Of a DNA stretch of 64,000 nt, positions 38,683-51,700 are shown piece after piece. Every line of letters begins with the position of its first letter. The first letter of the stretch is position 1. The position numbers and the translations under genes are program-made. This DNA comes from Citrus sinensis (taxonomy: Eukaryota > Streptophyta > Magnoliopsida > Sapindales > Rutaceae). Where the stretch lies: assembly GCF_022201045.2 (NCBI RefSeq), contig NC_068562.1:1736001-1800000 (forward strand). Reading direction: 5' to 3'. The notes beneath the pieces were generated by a model that saw only the letters and a program-made list of their open reading frames with translations, had not been told where the DNA came from and searched no databases.

Positions 38683-40486
38683 CATATTGTATTAGCAATG
38701 GAAAATTAGTTGTTGTTCGCCTATCAAATAATACAAATAAAATTTTATGTTAATCAAGTTGTTGTTAGTTAAAAATCGTTTTGCATAAAAAATCATTAGA
38801 TTGCAATTCCCACACAACATAAAAAATTATGATAATCTAAAAATCATACTTTTGCTTTTTTATAGTAGAAGTTTAGGCTCCCACGTAATGAACTAGTCGC
38901 CAATAATCAATTAGGTAATGATCCATCACCAACGCCCTTTTATGATCTACACGTGTGTGTGCTTTTATTACTACTTAAAGCAATTAGAAATATGTTTTAG
39001 AGAAAAAAAAAATTCTTTTTATCTATTCTGTATATTATGGCTTCTTTACTATGTGAAAAAAAGACTTTTTTTTTTAAATCTTTTTGATAGAGACCATAGG
39101 TTCTTTATTTTATCTATTTTTATTTCTATTAAATAAAAAATATTTGATTTATATTAAAAAATAAAACAACGTGCATAATTTGTGCATGGGACTACCTTGT
39201 AAAGTAACACAAGATCCCTTATACACAAATATATTAAATAGAGCCTCTTACTGAATAATATATTTAGGTTTATAACCGAAATATATAGTTATCTTACTTA
39301 TCAGTCTAATAGTGATGTTGTCAATTAAGTGAGCTAATTCAGAGATCATCTGGGTACATATAATAATGACTACAATAATTAAGCTTGCAATTAACCGAAC
39401 CCAATTATTTAATTGAGAATATATTCTACTAAAAGATTATAATTGACCTACATAATTGTATATTATCTAGGATAGTATTCTCGAATAATAATTCGATTCA
39501 TGCCACATTGATTTCTTTATTGGGTAATTTTTTGTACCACATCATCAATTAAGTTTTGATATATCAACAATTCAATCAATTTAATTATATCTTATTTCTT
39601 GACACTTATTGGTTTTCTCTAATGATCATTTTCAATGTATTAATTATATTGACACACTTTTTTTCTAGAGAATTCTTGATAAAATATAAAAAACCCATCA
39701 AGAGATGTGTTGTACAAATTTTACATTATTTATCTACAATCGCTCTCATCAAGATACTAGGCTATCTTAATTACAAATGTATATTGCACTCATTGGTAAC
39801 TCAAATAGAATAAGAATCATAATCATGAAACTATAATTAATTCAATATTAAGATTGTAATAAAAAAATGCCTATGAGATTTAATAGATCTAACAGTCATT
39901 TAAAGTTAATTAAATATCATATATGATCTAGTTCAATGTTAAATTACGTTAGTAAATTTATATATAATTAAGATAAATTATTTAACGAATTTACTATAGT
40001 TCAAGTATGAATAGAGCGTCCAACTCTTTTATCAATTGCAAACTCAATTCATCTAATCCCAAGATAGTTCGTATTTATATATTTTGTGAATCTATATGAT
40101 GATTTCATAAATATATATAATATAATTAAACGTATTTCACTCCAAAACACTTATAAAATTAAAATATTAATAAAAATATCTCAAATATTTTATTAATTTA
40201 AAAATATATTTATTTCAAATAAATAAATGAATAAACTTTAAAGAGCAATGATGAAAGCGCATAATGTTAATTTGCTTTTTAATTTGATAGTAATTATGGA
40301 GAAATCCGATGAGGTACATTCCTGCGTTGATCTGATTTTTGGTTTGGACTTCCTAAAATGCATGGTACGAACCGCGGAATGAACTTCATTCTGTCATTAC
40401 GTGTAGCCCATGAGTTCTTCTTCCGATTGGTCTTGGCCGCACAGGAACGACCAAGACTGACTGAACCAAATCGAAACCGCAACGTG
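38683..40486. other. Displaced ALDH 3' flank, then AT-rich intergenic
   Basis: The first ~60 bases are likely the ALDH 3' UTR pushed away by the Copia insertion; an AATAAA occurs near 38738. The rest is very AT-rich with no supported gene. Confidence 0.45.
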
Positions 40487-40493
40487 TATAAAT
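40487..40493 (+). promoter_or_regulatory. Possible TATA box of the oxidoreductase-like gene
   Basis: TATAAAT about 100 bases before the start codon at 40589, a normal spacing for a short leader. A five-codon upstream frame (40526-40543) lies between the two. Confidence 0.4.
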
Positions 40494-40588
40494 CAAGTCT
40501 CTTTGGTCAATCTCCACGCGCTCTGATGTTAATTGAACGTTGAATAAAAGTAGTTTGGATACAAATAAAGAGAGTTGCGTAGCGCGTA

Positions 40589-41029
40589 ATGGAAGCAGCC
40601 GTTCAATCCCATAACTATCATCATAGTGCGTCACCAATAGCCAATCATATTGGAGCAAAGACAGAGAGCGCCCGAACCTCAACCCATGTTGCCTTTGCCA
40701 TGAGATTGAGACCAGATATAACCAAAACGAAAACAATCGTCAATAACAAGATCAGCAGATTTCAGGACTTCTGTCTCAACGCCGTTCCAAAACATATGGC
40801 GACGACGGAGAGCAATCGAGAACCGGTAAAGGAGGAGAATATCAAGATCAAAGAAGAAGAGCAAAAATCGACGAAGATGTTGCCGCCTCCGCCGGAGAAG
40901 CCAGAGCCTGGGGATTGCTGTGGGAGCGGATGCGTCAGATGCGTGTGGGATGTTTATTATGAGGAGCTTGAGGCTTATGACAAGCTTTATAAATGCGATT
41001 CCAACGACAGCAAATCTAATTTTGATTGA
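40589..41029 (+). CDS. Small oxidoreductase-like-domain protein (OXLD1-like)
   Basis: One exon, up to 146 residues. The C-terminal third carries the oxidoreductase-like N-terminal domain (Pfam name Oxidored-like): PPPPEKPEPGDCCGSGC-VRCVW-DVYYEEL, with Cys110, 111, 115 and 118 and a proline-rich lead. The middle is Lys/Glu-rich. The biochemical role of this family is not established to my knowledge; the animal relative OXLD1 is mitochondrial. The start is uncertain: Met1, Met38 and Met70 are in frame. The segment from Met38 (basic, few acidic residues) could be a transit peptide. Start at 40589 is chosen because a TATA box lies ~100 bases upstream. Confidence 0.8.
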   Translation: MEAAVQSHNYHHSASPIANHIGAKTESARTSTHVAFAMRLRPDITKTKTIVNNKISRFQDFCLNAVPKHMATTESNREPVKEENIKIKEEEQKSTKMLPPPPEKPEPGDCCGSGCVRCVWDVYYEELEAYDKLYKCDSNDSKSNFD

Positions 41030-41946
41030 TTGGTTTGCAGATTTCTTTTTTTATTTTTTATTTTTGTCATGCGATTTTGTTCGTGACTCGATAATAATTT
41101 GTCTTTTGGCCATGATTATTCACTTTGTATTGTATGTACTTCAAATTCCATGGTAATGAATTCGTATTTGTAGTTTTTTTTAATTAAATCTGGCAAATAG
41201 CCTTCTGGGTACGCCTAATAAACTCGAGACCAGTCACCCACATAAATATAAAATATTTGTGGTGACGAAAAATCCGTTTTGGAATTAAAGTTGGAACGTC
41301 ATTCAATGAAAAGAATCGAAGGGAAACTACCCAATCAGATATGGGCTAATGTTTGGATATTTGACCTCTTATCAATACAATATTTGTTAGGGTATTTCCC
41401 TTGACAAGTTAAATTTCGGGTCGAAAAACCGGTTCCCAAAGATCCGAGTAATGTGCTTTCACATAAATATAAGACAATTCAAACCATTAACATTCAATTT
41501 CAAGAATGAAGCCATTCAACCAATAAATAATTTACCGTTCATTTCTTAGAATAAAGGCCATTCACACACAATTATATAAATCTCTTTCCACTCTATGTGA
41601 TAATTTTTCCAAAGCGACAAATAAAGCCTAATGACTCATTTTAACGAGACATTCTAATATGTTATTTTATCTGTGACCTCAAGGACAAAAAAAAAAAAAA
41701 TTCTATTTTGCTTCTTTTTTTTTTTTTTAACATCTTCTATCCGTTAATTAGGCCTTGGGCCCTTGGCCCGTGGGGTTAGATAAACTATGAGGGCTCTCAA
41801 ATTGCGGCATGGAGCATTCGGCCTGCTACGCTCCAGGCTCCGTATCTACATTTATTATTATTATTAATTTATTATTATCATTTAAAGATTGAAGAAGAGA
41901 AACATTAGCGTGCTGTCGATGGTTGTTCGACTTTTGCCGTGAAGAA
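41030..41946. other. Intergenic spacer before the glutaredoxin gene
   Basis: 3' UTR of the small gene and promoter of the glutaredoxin gene. Poly-A and poly-T runs near 41687 and 41717. No other gene seen. Confidence 0.45.
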
Positions 41947-42123
41947 ATGAAGAAGCGCGGTTGGCAGTCGCGATTTCTTGTTGAGGCGGTGGGCCTATTA
42001 TTCTTCTTGCTGCTCGGAAACGCACCAACGGCCACTGAAGCCGACCATTCGGTTTCGGCTTTTGTTCAAAACTCCATCTTCTCCAACAAGATTGTCATTT
42101 TCTCCAAATCCTACTGCCCGTAC

Positions 42124-42159
<36 letters not shown>

Positions 42160-43286
42160 TTCTTTTACTCACCAAAATATGTTTTCATTTTAATACGGTT
42201 ACGTTTTTTGCGTTATGTTACATAAATGATGACTATGATCGTTTCTACTGAATTGGGGTTTTTTTTTTTTTTTTTTACTGTAAATTGGGCGCTTCGATAA
42301 ATACAATTTGATTGAAACGCTCAATATGCGATTTAATATTACAAAATTTTCACTCACAGACCAGGATTTTTTCCCAGTCGATCAGAGTTGGAAGCCCAAT
42401 TTGGAGACATCTGTGACAAATGCATTAAAATCTTCCAATATTATTTTCAGAAATGAAACTTTGGCATTGCTGGTAGCTGTTCTATAAGTGGTAAACTGTT
42501 TCTAAACGAGTGGAGATTGGTGGTTAAACAATCACGCTTCGATCAGTTTAGAAATAGAAAGATGTCTCTTTTAGTTCATATTATAGACTCTGTGATAGTT
42601 CTCAACTTCTCGTATTAGGAAACTTTTCTGTGTAGACTTGGTTTCTGTTTGTTGACTCAATTGCAAGTTCTATTGGCTATTGTCTTTTAAGCCGTTTGCA
42701 TGGCCGGAGTTAAAGGATGCTGTCCTTAACTTGTAAATTTGAGCAAAACTGACCATACTGTGACAGTTGCTCTATCTCTCACGAACATCATGGACAAAAT
42801 TTAATGAAAATTGGACTTTCTCTTACCCTGTTTCCAGTTATTGCTTGCGTGCCAAGCGCATATTTGCTGATCTAAACGAGCAGCCATTTGTTGTGGAACT
42901 TGATCTTCGAGGTATCTGTCTACTATTGTTGTTGTAACTAGCTGCTCTTTGTTGTCAATTTGGAAAAATGGCTTCAATTTCCTATGTGATTGCTAAAATG
43001 TGTAGATGATGGGGCTCAAATTCAGTATATTCTTTTGGATCTGGTAGGCCGACGCACCGTCCCACAAATCTTTGTGAATGGCGAACACATTGGTGGTGCT
43101 GATGGTTGGTCTCAGCTCTCTCTGGCTCATTCTACTTGTAATTTAAATTTCTTCTTGTCACCTTACCCTTGCGGTGCAACCACCTTTTATCTGGTACTTA
43201 TGATGATTCCCTGTTATTCTTATGATTCAGATCTCAAGGCGGCTGTCCTGAGTGGTCAGTTGCAGCAGTTACTTGGTACAAGTTGA
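41947..43286 (+). CDS. GRXC3: CPYC-class glutaredoxin with signal peptide (GRXC3/C4 type)
   Basis: Four exons: 41947-42119, 42838-42911, 43006-43104, 43231-43286, giving 133 residues. A glutathione-dependent dithiol oxidoreductase. Residues ~10-30 are a hydrophobic signal segment ([12 protein letters not shown]), so it should enter the secretory pathway. The active site CPYC is residues 57-60, split by intron 1 within the Pro codon. TVPQIFVNG (cis-Pro loop) and GGADDL (glutathione site) follow. The mature part ([20 protein letters not shown]) matches GRXC3 and GRXC4; the choice between them is uncertain. Intron 1 starts with a 33-base CT repeat five bases after the donor. The ATG at 41947 is chosen because it is the first in frame. 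Confidence 0.92.
42125..42157. repeat. (TC)16 microsatellite beside the GRXC3 intron 1 donor
   Basis: Thirty-three bases of TC repeat beginning five bases inside intron 1. Confidence 0.95.
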
Positions 43287-44460
43287 TGTGATGCGAGGAT
43301 GAGAAGCATATGCATCCAGTCTATAACTTTGTGTGGAAATTTCATACAACACTGGATTTGAGCAAGTCTTGGTGAGAATTTTATTTGTTAGCTATATGAT
43401 GTAAGCCAAAAGCAATTATACAGAATTTGCCAACCCTTTCTCAATGGAAAATTGATGTTCCAGTAAAAAGTTTTCTTGTACATGTAGTTTGGATGTGAAA
43501 ATGAGATGCGGTAACATTGATAATGTTTGATTCATCTTGAATGTGGAAGTTGTTGTTGCATATTCAGACTTACTATACAGAGTTACTCATTTACTTATTT
43601 TTGCCAAAAGCAATGATTTGGAATGTGCCTCTACTTTCTCTGTCGAAAACTGATGTTCCAATAAAAAGTTTTGTTGTGCATAAAATTTAGACTGTGGGAG
43701 ATTACGCCATTTACTTTCTTTTTTTTTTTTTTTTTAAATCACATGCAAGTATCCAGTCTTCTGAAACAAAACTGAGTTAATGCGGATATCATTCATTGAA
43801 AATGAGACATTCGAGTTCTATTACAAGTCTGTGGTAAATGATATATCATCTGCTGAACTAGTACTATAAGCTTATTCTTTTTTTTTTCCCCTTTTCCTTT
43901 AATCCACTTTCTGCTGTTATAACAGTTCATCAAATTCTGGTCTAATGCAGGTTTGTATTGCTGCTTTCACTTCTGACAAATCATAAATTGAAGATGAAAA
44001 TGATTGGTAGCAACAACTAGCTAGTTAGGAGATATGTGCATTAAAGAATTATGATGAGGATTAATTTTGCATTTATTTTCATCTTACCTGATGAGTAGGA
44101 AAATTTTTGCATGAAGTTCAGTTCAAGAAGATATGATATGTTATAATTTGTTTTTTATATTTTATTTGCCCATAACAATCAACTATACCATATTAAAAAG
44201 TATTGCGATTTGAGAAGTCCTAATTTTTATGCTTTCTAGCATCCATGGTTCTGGGGGAAAATATCACCAATCTGGCAGTTACACTACTTGCTATGGTTAC
44301 ATATTCTTAGGAGCTTTACATCCTGGTGAGAACAATCGATACGTTTTCACCTTGCCAAATTTCAGAATAAGAAGATGCCCCTATATCTGACGACTATGCT
44401 AAATAGAAGGCAAAATGAGCCGGCCCCTCGCATACACTCTGTGATGCATCTTCTCCACGA
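43287..44460. other. Spacer between two convergent genes
   Basis: About 1.17 kb between the glutaredoxin stop and the PMT26-like stop; both 3' UTRs must lie here. No other gene seen. Confidence 0.5.
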
Positions 44461-47400
44461 TCAGGATGAAGGTTGGTATGTGTCTGGCCGCCAATTGCCT
44501 TTCTGAGCACTGAGTACCCCTTCTTGGTCTTTGGAGAAGGCGAAAAGAATTTCCCAGTGTAGAGATTTAAGGAAGTTCTCAACTTCAGTCACTGCACTGG
44601 GCTCATCACGAACAATCAATTTACCTCCAGGTCTGATTATTCTGTCGACCTCTGCCATCACGGGAACAAGTTTGCACCTGTCAAATTAAAACAAACCCAA
44701 AAGTATAGAAATGGGGCTTCTAATTAAGATTGAAAGAGGACAAGAAAATGACTAGTGAGATCAGGAAGATGAAGTGAGTAATCAATAACTTATACCTATT
44801 TTTAAGCTGTGAGAAAAGATGATCAGCGTGCAAGAGATCGTAGCTACGTGGGTAAGTGCTGAAAGATTCACACCAATCATGGTATATTCCAAAAAGACCA
44901 CGCTCATATATTATGGGAAGCGTATCTGGAGAATTTACATTCACTACATTCATAACCCAAACTTGCAGGTCCTTCAAAGCTGCTGCAAATCTGCAAGTAG
45001 GAGGCAGAACTTACATCTCGCTTGAATGGATGAACAAATAAAAAAAAATGGAAAAAGGGAAAAAGAAAGTAAAATACCCTCCGTAAACAGCTCTCATGTC
45101 CATAACATTTCTAACATTAGACCAATTGATACCCAATCCGCTCATGTATGACGTGCTCACCACATATCTCCAATGTTTATAATCTCTTGTGAAATCTTGA
45201 GGAGCCGGTCTGCCGTAGATTCCCATTTGGGAGCTGTTTAACCAGTAAGGAGGTCTTTGCAATCGGTGGGGCCACGCCTCCGGCCACTGACTTCCTCTCT
45301 CAGCCTTGTCAACGGGCACGCGATGCACACACGCCTGCAGAGGCACATACCTGAAATGAAACGGACTGTTTATCAGTCAACTTACAGCAAATTAAACTAG
45401 CGAGTTAAAACACCTACCAGGCAGCATTTGGATCTTCTTCATTTTGGCACATTGGAGGAGTCATCTGGTTTCTTTTCTCGTAGCATTCGTTTGTGGTGGG
45501 TTTACGGTAAATGGCAAACCCAGCAGAATTTAGCTTATCCATCTTGATAGTCACGAGCTCCCAGCACATGGATACGGTCAAATTGGACATTGCTAGAGAA
45601 AATTACTACTCCAAGTCAGCTTGAATGAGTCGAAAGCCGAAATTATACATACTATGTTGGAAATTTACCATTCCAGATTTCAACATCTTCTCCAAGCTTT
45701 TGATATACAGGAGTGGCTGACCAAACGAAGTAACCCCCAGGTCTTAAAACTCTGTTCAATTCCAGAAGAAGTTTACCACCTGCACAGAAACCAAAAAAAA
45801 AAAGAGAGTTAAATCTAATTTTTTGTCAGCACCATTAAGCAAGTAAACTATGAATCTAAAAAGTTAGATTTATTGACGTATATACCGTCTATGTGCCAAG
45901 GCACCCTACAACGTGCACAGTGAACCAGATCAAAAACGTTGCTTGGAAATTGCAGCCGCTTAGTACCCATAACAGCTGATATTGCAGGGATTCCTCTTTC
46001 AAGGGCAAATTGGATTTGAGCATCGTGCTCATCTTTTGGTGCAAATGACATTGTAAGAACATCTCTTTCGAAAAGGTAACCTCCGAAGCTGGCAACTCCA
46101 CACCCAACGTCCAAGCTCACTCGAGTGTACTTTCCCCATGCTATTTTGGGTACCGCCTTCCACATAAGAAAATTAATTTTTCAAGTTGAATAATGATAAT
46201 AAAAAAATTGCTAAAGAAATTCAGTTAGACAAAGTTTAGAAAAAATAATAAATAGATGAAATCGATGGTAGTAACGATCGATACAGTTGTCGTGCTATAT
46301 ATATAGACCAAAAATATCACCCTAGCCGTCCAAGCGCCAGCAGTGATAGTGAACAAACCTGGATCTCTGATCCAGTGGGGAAACTCACCTGCTGAATAAA
46401 ATCAATATAATGGAGAGCACCATGTATGAACTGGGTTCCACCACCAGGAAAAGTTATGATCTCACCAGTCACTCTGACCCAGTTTTGGTGCCCCTTCACT
46501 TCCGCCAGCATCGGGTGCGGCACATTTCGATACCATATCTGCAAGACCACAACAATAAAGTTCAAAACCCACAGAAATCGTACCAATCGAGGGTTCTTAT
46601 TCACACTCTTACTTTATCTCTGCTTTTTGGCCATGGGATTGGTACTTTGTATCCCTCAGGAAGGGGAACTAAGCAAACGGGCCCCTCCTCAGGACAATGC
46701 CTTTCACGATGTTCATAATGGGCAGTAGTACGTAACTGCTGTATGGCTTTCGTGTTGTCCAAACAAGGTATAAAATCAGGGCCCGTTGTTTCGTTACATA
46801 AACGCCATGTGTACCCGTCGATGTTCCCATTACCCTCGTCACCCTCTGATTCATCTTTGCGCCTTTCTTTCTCGTTTTGTGACTGACTTGCTTGCGTTGA
46901 CCATGACTTCCTTGACTCCAGTGATTCCTTTGGACTACTCCCCGTGTTGCCCCCATCAGGATTCCATGTCTCACTGACGCCCGAGTTAGAATTGGTCAGC
47001 TTGTGTTCCTTTGCTCTCTTGCCCTCTGTTTCTTCTGTATTTTCTTGTTCGGTTTCTTGAGTAACATTCTCTGATTTTGGTGAGTCAGAAACTTGAACTT
47101 CTTGCTGAGGTGGTGGCTGCAGATAAGGGACTATTTGGTCGCTGAAACTGTGGAAAGGAGTTTCCTCTTTCTGTTGTACATGTTGCTCTTGATGTTTTTC
47201 AGTACTTCGTCGTTTATCTTCATCTGATATATGATTTTCAGGATCATTAGCATTTAATGTCTGGTTTCCGGCATTTTCTCGCAGTTGTTGTTTAATCATT
47301 TCTTCAGTTGAAGACTTGGCATTATTGTCAAAAACAAAAAATTGTTGGTTTTCAATTAAGGTTTTGTCTTCAGACATTTGAGTGTCAACTTCGTTCTGCT

Positions 47401-47830
47401 TCTTCTGCTCTTCAATGATTTTCTTCACTTTCTGTTCATCGCTCATCTTGCTATCGTCATCACCAGCACTACTCGCATTTCCTTCATCTTGTTTATCGCT
47501 GCCGCCACTTCCTTTGTCATTAGTAATAGTGTAATGAGTCTGATTCGGATCACCTGTTTGAATGGCATCAATGGGGAGAACGCCAGGATTATCCTCGAAG
47601 ACAGTGTGCTCGTTTTTCTCAGTGGCTTTGAGAGTTTCAGGTTCGTCGGAGAAAGAGAAGCCGCTGTCGCTGGTGGTGGTGTTGATTTTGGGCGGTGAAA
47701 AGGTTTTGCCAGTCAGCATCCATACGCCAAGAACGCATAATGCTATGAACGCTATGGTTGTAACGGTCGTTGATGTTGTCGATGACGACGATGAAGGTGA
47801 GCGCTTGAGGCCACGCTTGCCTAGAGGCAT
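44461..47830 (-). CDS. PMT26: Probable Golgi methyltransferase, PMT26-like (QUA2/TSD2 family)
   Basis: Eight exons: 47830-46613, 46538-46389, 46156-45886, 45779-45669, 45592-45418, 45350-45078, 44990-44796, 44677-44461, giving 869 residues. A type II membrane protein: basic start, membrane span at about residues 24-43, a long acidic, Glu/Lys/Gln-rich stem (about 60-330), then the DUF248 methyltransferase region from about 335. S-adenosylmethionine motif [11 protein letters not shown] begins at residue 472; [14 protein letters not shown] and [15 protein letters not shown] follow; the second half has [14 protein letters not shown] and a C-terminal [10 protein letters not shown]. The family includes QUA2/TSD2, linked to pectin (homogalacturonan) methylation in the Golgi; activity of this member is inferred. 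The extended stem fits PMT24-27, and PMT26 best by length. The gene is convergent with the glutaredoxin gene. Confidence 0.93.
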
Positions 47831-48456
47831 TTTGCATTCGAAGACAGAGAGAGATGATAATATTATTACGTATTAATATAATAATAATGAAAATTTTGGG
47901 TTGATGAATTTCGTTTTGAGGAGGAAAATTGAGAGAAGAATTTTCGCCACGTTGGGACTGCAGGAGAAAGGAGATGTTTAAGCCTTGTTTGTGGAGGAAG
48001 ATGGAAATTAGATTGAAAGAGAGAGAGTCAGAGACAGAAACATTCTAAGTTGACAGAAACATTCTAAGTTGGAATGTCTTGTGATCCAAAGGACTCGGAG
48101 AAAATGGAATGTTTTTCTTGTTTTTCTTTTTTCTTTTTTTAAATACATCCGGACTCTTTGGTAATATTGTTGGATTTAAAATGATTATTGTTAATTATGC
48201 TATAAAAATAACTAAGTATAAAGAAAATCATTTAAACGTTTAATAAATTTTATTTTTTAAAAGTGGTATAAGTTTTAAAAGCAGTCGTATATATTTGATA
48301 AATTTTACTTTAAACTACCTTAACAATATAAATTACTGAAATTGACATAATATTAAATAAAAATTTATTTACATATTCATAAACATGTATGTAAAATATT
48401 TTTAATGTGTACATATAATAGTTTATAATTAAAATAAATATTTCTATATTATCAAT
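47831..48456. other. Upstream region of the PMT26-like gene
   Basis: Promoter and leader of the minus-strand gene, with a duplicated 'gacagaaacattctaagttg' near 48035-48070. Then AT-rich sequence without a gene. Confidence 0.45.
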
Positions 48457-48759
48457 TTTATTTTTATTTTTTGGTTATCTAAATATAATTAGCAATGATA
48501 ACAATTTATTAAAATTTAATGATTTTATTTCCTAATTAATAAGAATAATTATGAGAAATATAATATTATATATGTGTGTGTGTAAAATTAATTCTCTGAT
48601 TCATATTTTGAAAACTATTTTTTTCTTACTTTTTAAAATCTTCTGTAGAATAAAATGATTTTGTCAAAAATAATTTATAAAAATATTTAGTAAGTACCAA
48701 AATTAACTTTTAACTTTCATCACATTTAAGACTCTTAAAAATAATTTTAAACAGGTTCA
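48457..48759. repeat. Dispersed AT-rich repeat, copy B (MITE-like)
   Basis: Same family as 28583-28876, uninterrupted here. The end near 48759 reads 'ttttaaacaggttca', where copy A has 'tctcaaat' and the SINE. It contains a short TG repeat (48574-48584) absent from copy A. Confidence 0.55.
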
Positions 48760-51700
48760 TACTGACTATATAGAGCTAATAATGTTGTTATAGGACTTTT
48801 TTTTAATTAATAATGGGCCATAGTGTGATCCATTTTCTCCAGGCCAATCATTTTATTGATTTGGGAATATTTAGTTACAGAATAAGCCTTTTTGACAGCC
48901 CTCAAAATTTATCATAAAAACCCTTCTTAATTAAACTTACCGAAATAAGCAAAGATACATAATTCATTTCTTATTTTCTGAATGGAAATTCAATTAAATA
49001 ATTAAATAAATTATTCAACCCATTTCATAATTTATATTTATGTTTTAATTTTAATATATTTTTTGAGAAAATTGTAAAAGTATAGATTTATGGAGATAGA
49101 AACGATTAAATTAGAAGATAAGAATTGATATTTTGGGATTTATGCATATTTCATAAATAAAAACTATGAGATAAATAAATTTTTTTACATGGGAAGATGG
49201 TTAATTTTGATTCAGGGGTTTGTATTTTATAAATTTTACTGGGGTATTTTAAGAAATAAAATTTAAAAGGGGTGTTATAAGAATTTTTTATGGGTGTTGA
49301 AAGTTCCACTCTGTTGTTAAATCCGAAAGACTGATGCTAGCTGCACCCTTGAATTTCTTCGTACAATACTCTTTTTTATTTTTTGATAACTTTTTTATGA
49401 GATGAAATTACATAAAGTACAGATATGAAATTAATATTAAATTAACACATATAAATATTTTTCTTTACGTTAACATATCTTCACACCACTTCGTCTTCGT
49501 TAACTCCTTATTTCTTGTCTAATATAGAGTAGATTTAATTTTATTTTTGATAGATTCAAAATAATTCTGAAGTGATAAAGAGAAAACATACAAATAGTTG
49601 ATGATTATCAAATTTCAATTTATATATATATATATATAGATTAATCAAATTTATTGAAACTTCATCTTGCAATTTTTTATCTGAAGAAAAACACATCAGA
49701 AGCTAAGGGAAAAATAATAAAAATTCTAGTAAACAAATTGATGGGGGTGCGAAGATTTAGTACCAAAATGAAAATATATTCTCATTTCAATTTAATTTAT
49801 CTTCTTATCTTTTTTACATAATTTTTTTAAAAATTAAGAATAGAGATACGAATATAAAAAAGGGAATTAGGAATTCGACAATGGTACCAACGAATCCAAG
49901 ATTTCATTGGTAATGCACTCTTCATCGACACTTGCATGTTCATCCGTATTTGTAGACCAATCAATGTGGGCCTAACTTCTATCAAAATTAAAAAAAAAAA
50001 ATGCTAAATAACTTGAAAATGTTGTCAGCATTCATGGCCTTGAAATGTCAAATGAGTTTCGAAGGCATGGGGCCTTGTTTTTCTTTTTTATGTTTTTAGA
50101 GTTATTATTAATTTCGGATGCTTAGAGGTTTTATTTATTATTAATTAATGGCCGGCAATTGAGGCTTCTCTACTGCTCCTTTGATGCTAATGATACCATC
50201 ATTGGATAGATCACAAGAAATGGAGTTCAATTACATCAGATATGTCGTCAACAAACAACTTTTGATTTTCCGACGAGTCACCGGCCATTAATTTACTGTT
50301 TTTATAAATATTAAAATTATATGATATTTATTAAATATAAAAAAGTACATAAAAAATTACAATATATAAGCGTATCATTGTATTTTTAATAAAGGAACCA
50401 GAGTAACACGACCATTTCACTCTATCGTAGATTAATTTAAGATTTTACTAAACACCTTCACAGTTAAGATTTGGCTGCTCAGCTGCCACACATTAATCTT
50501 CGACGGGACTAATTAAAGCACTACCATTGTCACTCGTAAAAATTGAGAGATGGTTACCTTGCAATACAAAATCTATCCTTTTAATTTGTGGACATTTTCA
50601 AAGGGAATATTCCCCAAGAAAGTGCTAACTAAATTTCAAACTGAACACAAGAGAAGTTATGATCGAGGGAAGTTAGAGATGATCCACATAAGGCAAACTG
50701 ACTGAGACACTGAGCACTCTCTCCATTGTCAGGTGCCCTGTCGCTGTTGGACTTGGAATTTTCCTTCTGCAATTAAGTTTTTTGTTTTTATGAAACTTGT
50801 GATATCACTTTTCAGAAGCCCAAACGTCCGACAGAAGCTCTGCATAACTAAACAAAAGAATACTACACTGCGCAAAAAGGACATATTAATTATAGCGAGC
50901 TTTTTACATCAAATTATTCCAAAATTTACTGCTAACAAAACATATAAATTGCGCCCACATGCTCGCGCATGCTACTCCTTTCTTTTTTTTCCCTTTAAGA
51001 GTTTACATGATCATAGTTGCTCTTTTACTTTCTCTAGTTCATCCTTATTTTTTCCCTTTAATTTGTAATTAATTCAGCAGTACTAGCTCACATGTATATT
51101 TCGACCCTTATGCATGCCTTTATCACGAGTAAAATAGGGTAATATATCTCAAAAGCAAGTTGATCTCAAATTAAGCAGAGACAATCGATGATTCGAAGAC
51201 TTGTTGGGACCAAAAAAGAAGCTGCGTTATGGTCCAGCCAATGGGTTTGATGCATTTGCATGCCTCTGGCCTCACTCTAGCTGTGAATGTCACCCACGCC
51301 CTATTGAGACAGAGTGCCCTAATCCCACAGCAAGCCCTAGTTAGTATGCTTTGGCTTTGAAGGAACTTTGTTTTTTTTTTTCCTTTCTGTGATGCTTAAT
51401 TATTGCAATTCGGATTTATTCTCTCTCTGGGAATGAATAATGGAGTTGTGTCTATTAACATTTTAAGCTTTCCAAAGAGACAATTTTAAGCAAAAACTGT
51501 CAAGGCTGGCTAGCTAGGCTATACCGAACTCAGTTATTCAAGGGAACATGAAACAACAATATTAGCTACAGAAATTAAAGCAGACAGAGCAGCAAAGTTC
51601 CTGTGGAATGCAGGCATTACTAGAGCTTCAAGTTCTGCGGACGGTGGCGAGAATGCTTTCATGCGTATTTACTCCAAAAGTCTTGAGGTGGGTACATTTC

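Noticed and set aside
50705-50735. Minus-strand text TGACAATGGAGAGAGTGCTC resembling miR535/miR156-type sequences
   Set aside because: It aligns with miR535 only with several mismatches or a gap, and the flanks do not fold back to give a pairing arm.
50733-51068. 111-codon open frame
   Set aside because: Composition is Phe/Ser/Lys-rich as in translated AT-rich non-coding DNA; no domain.
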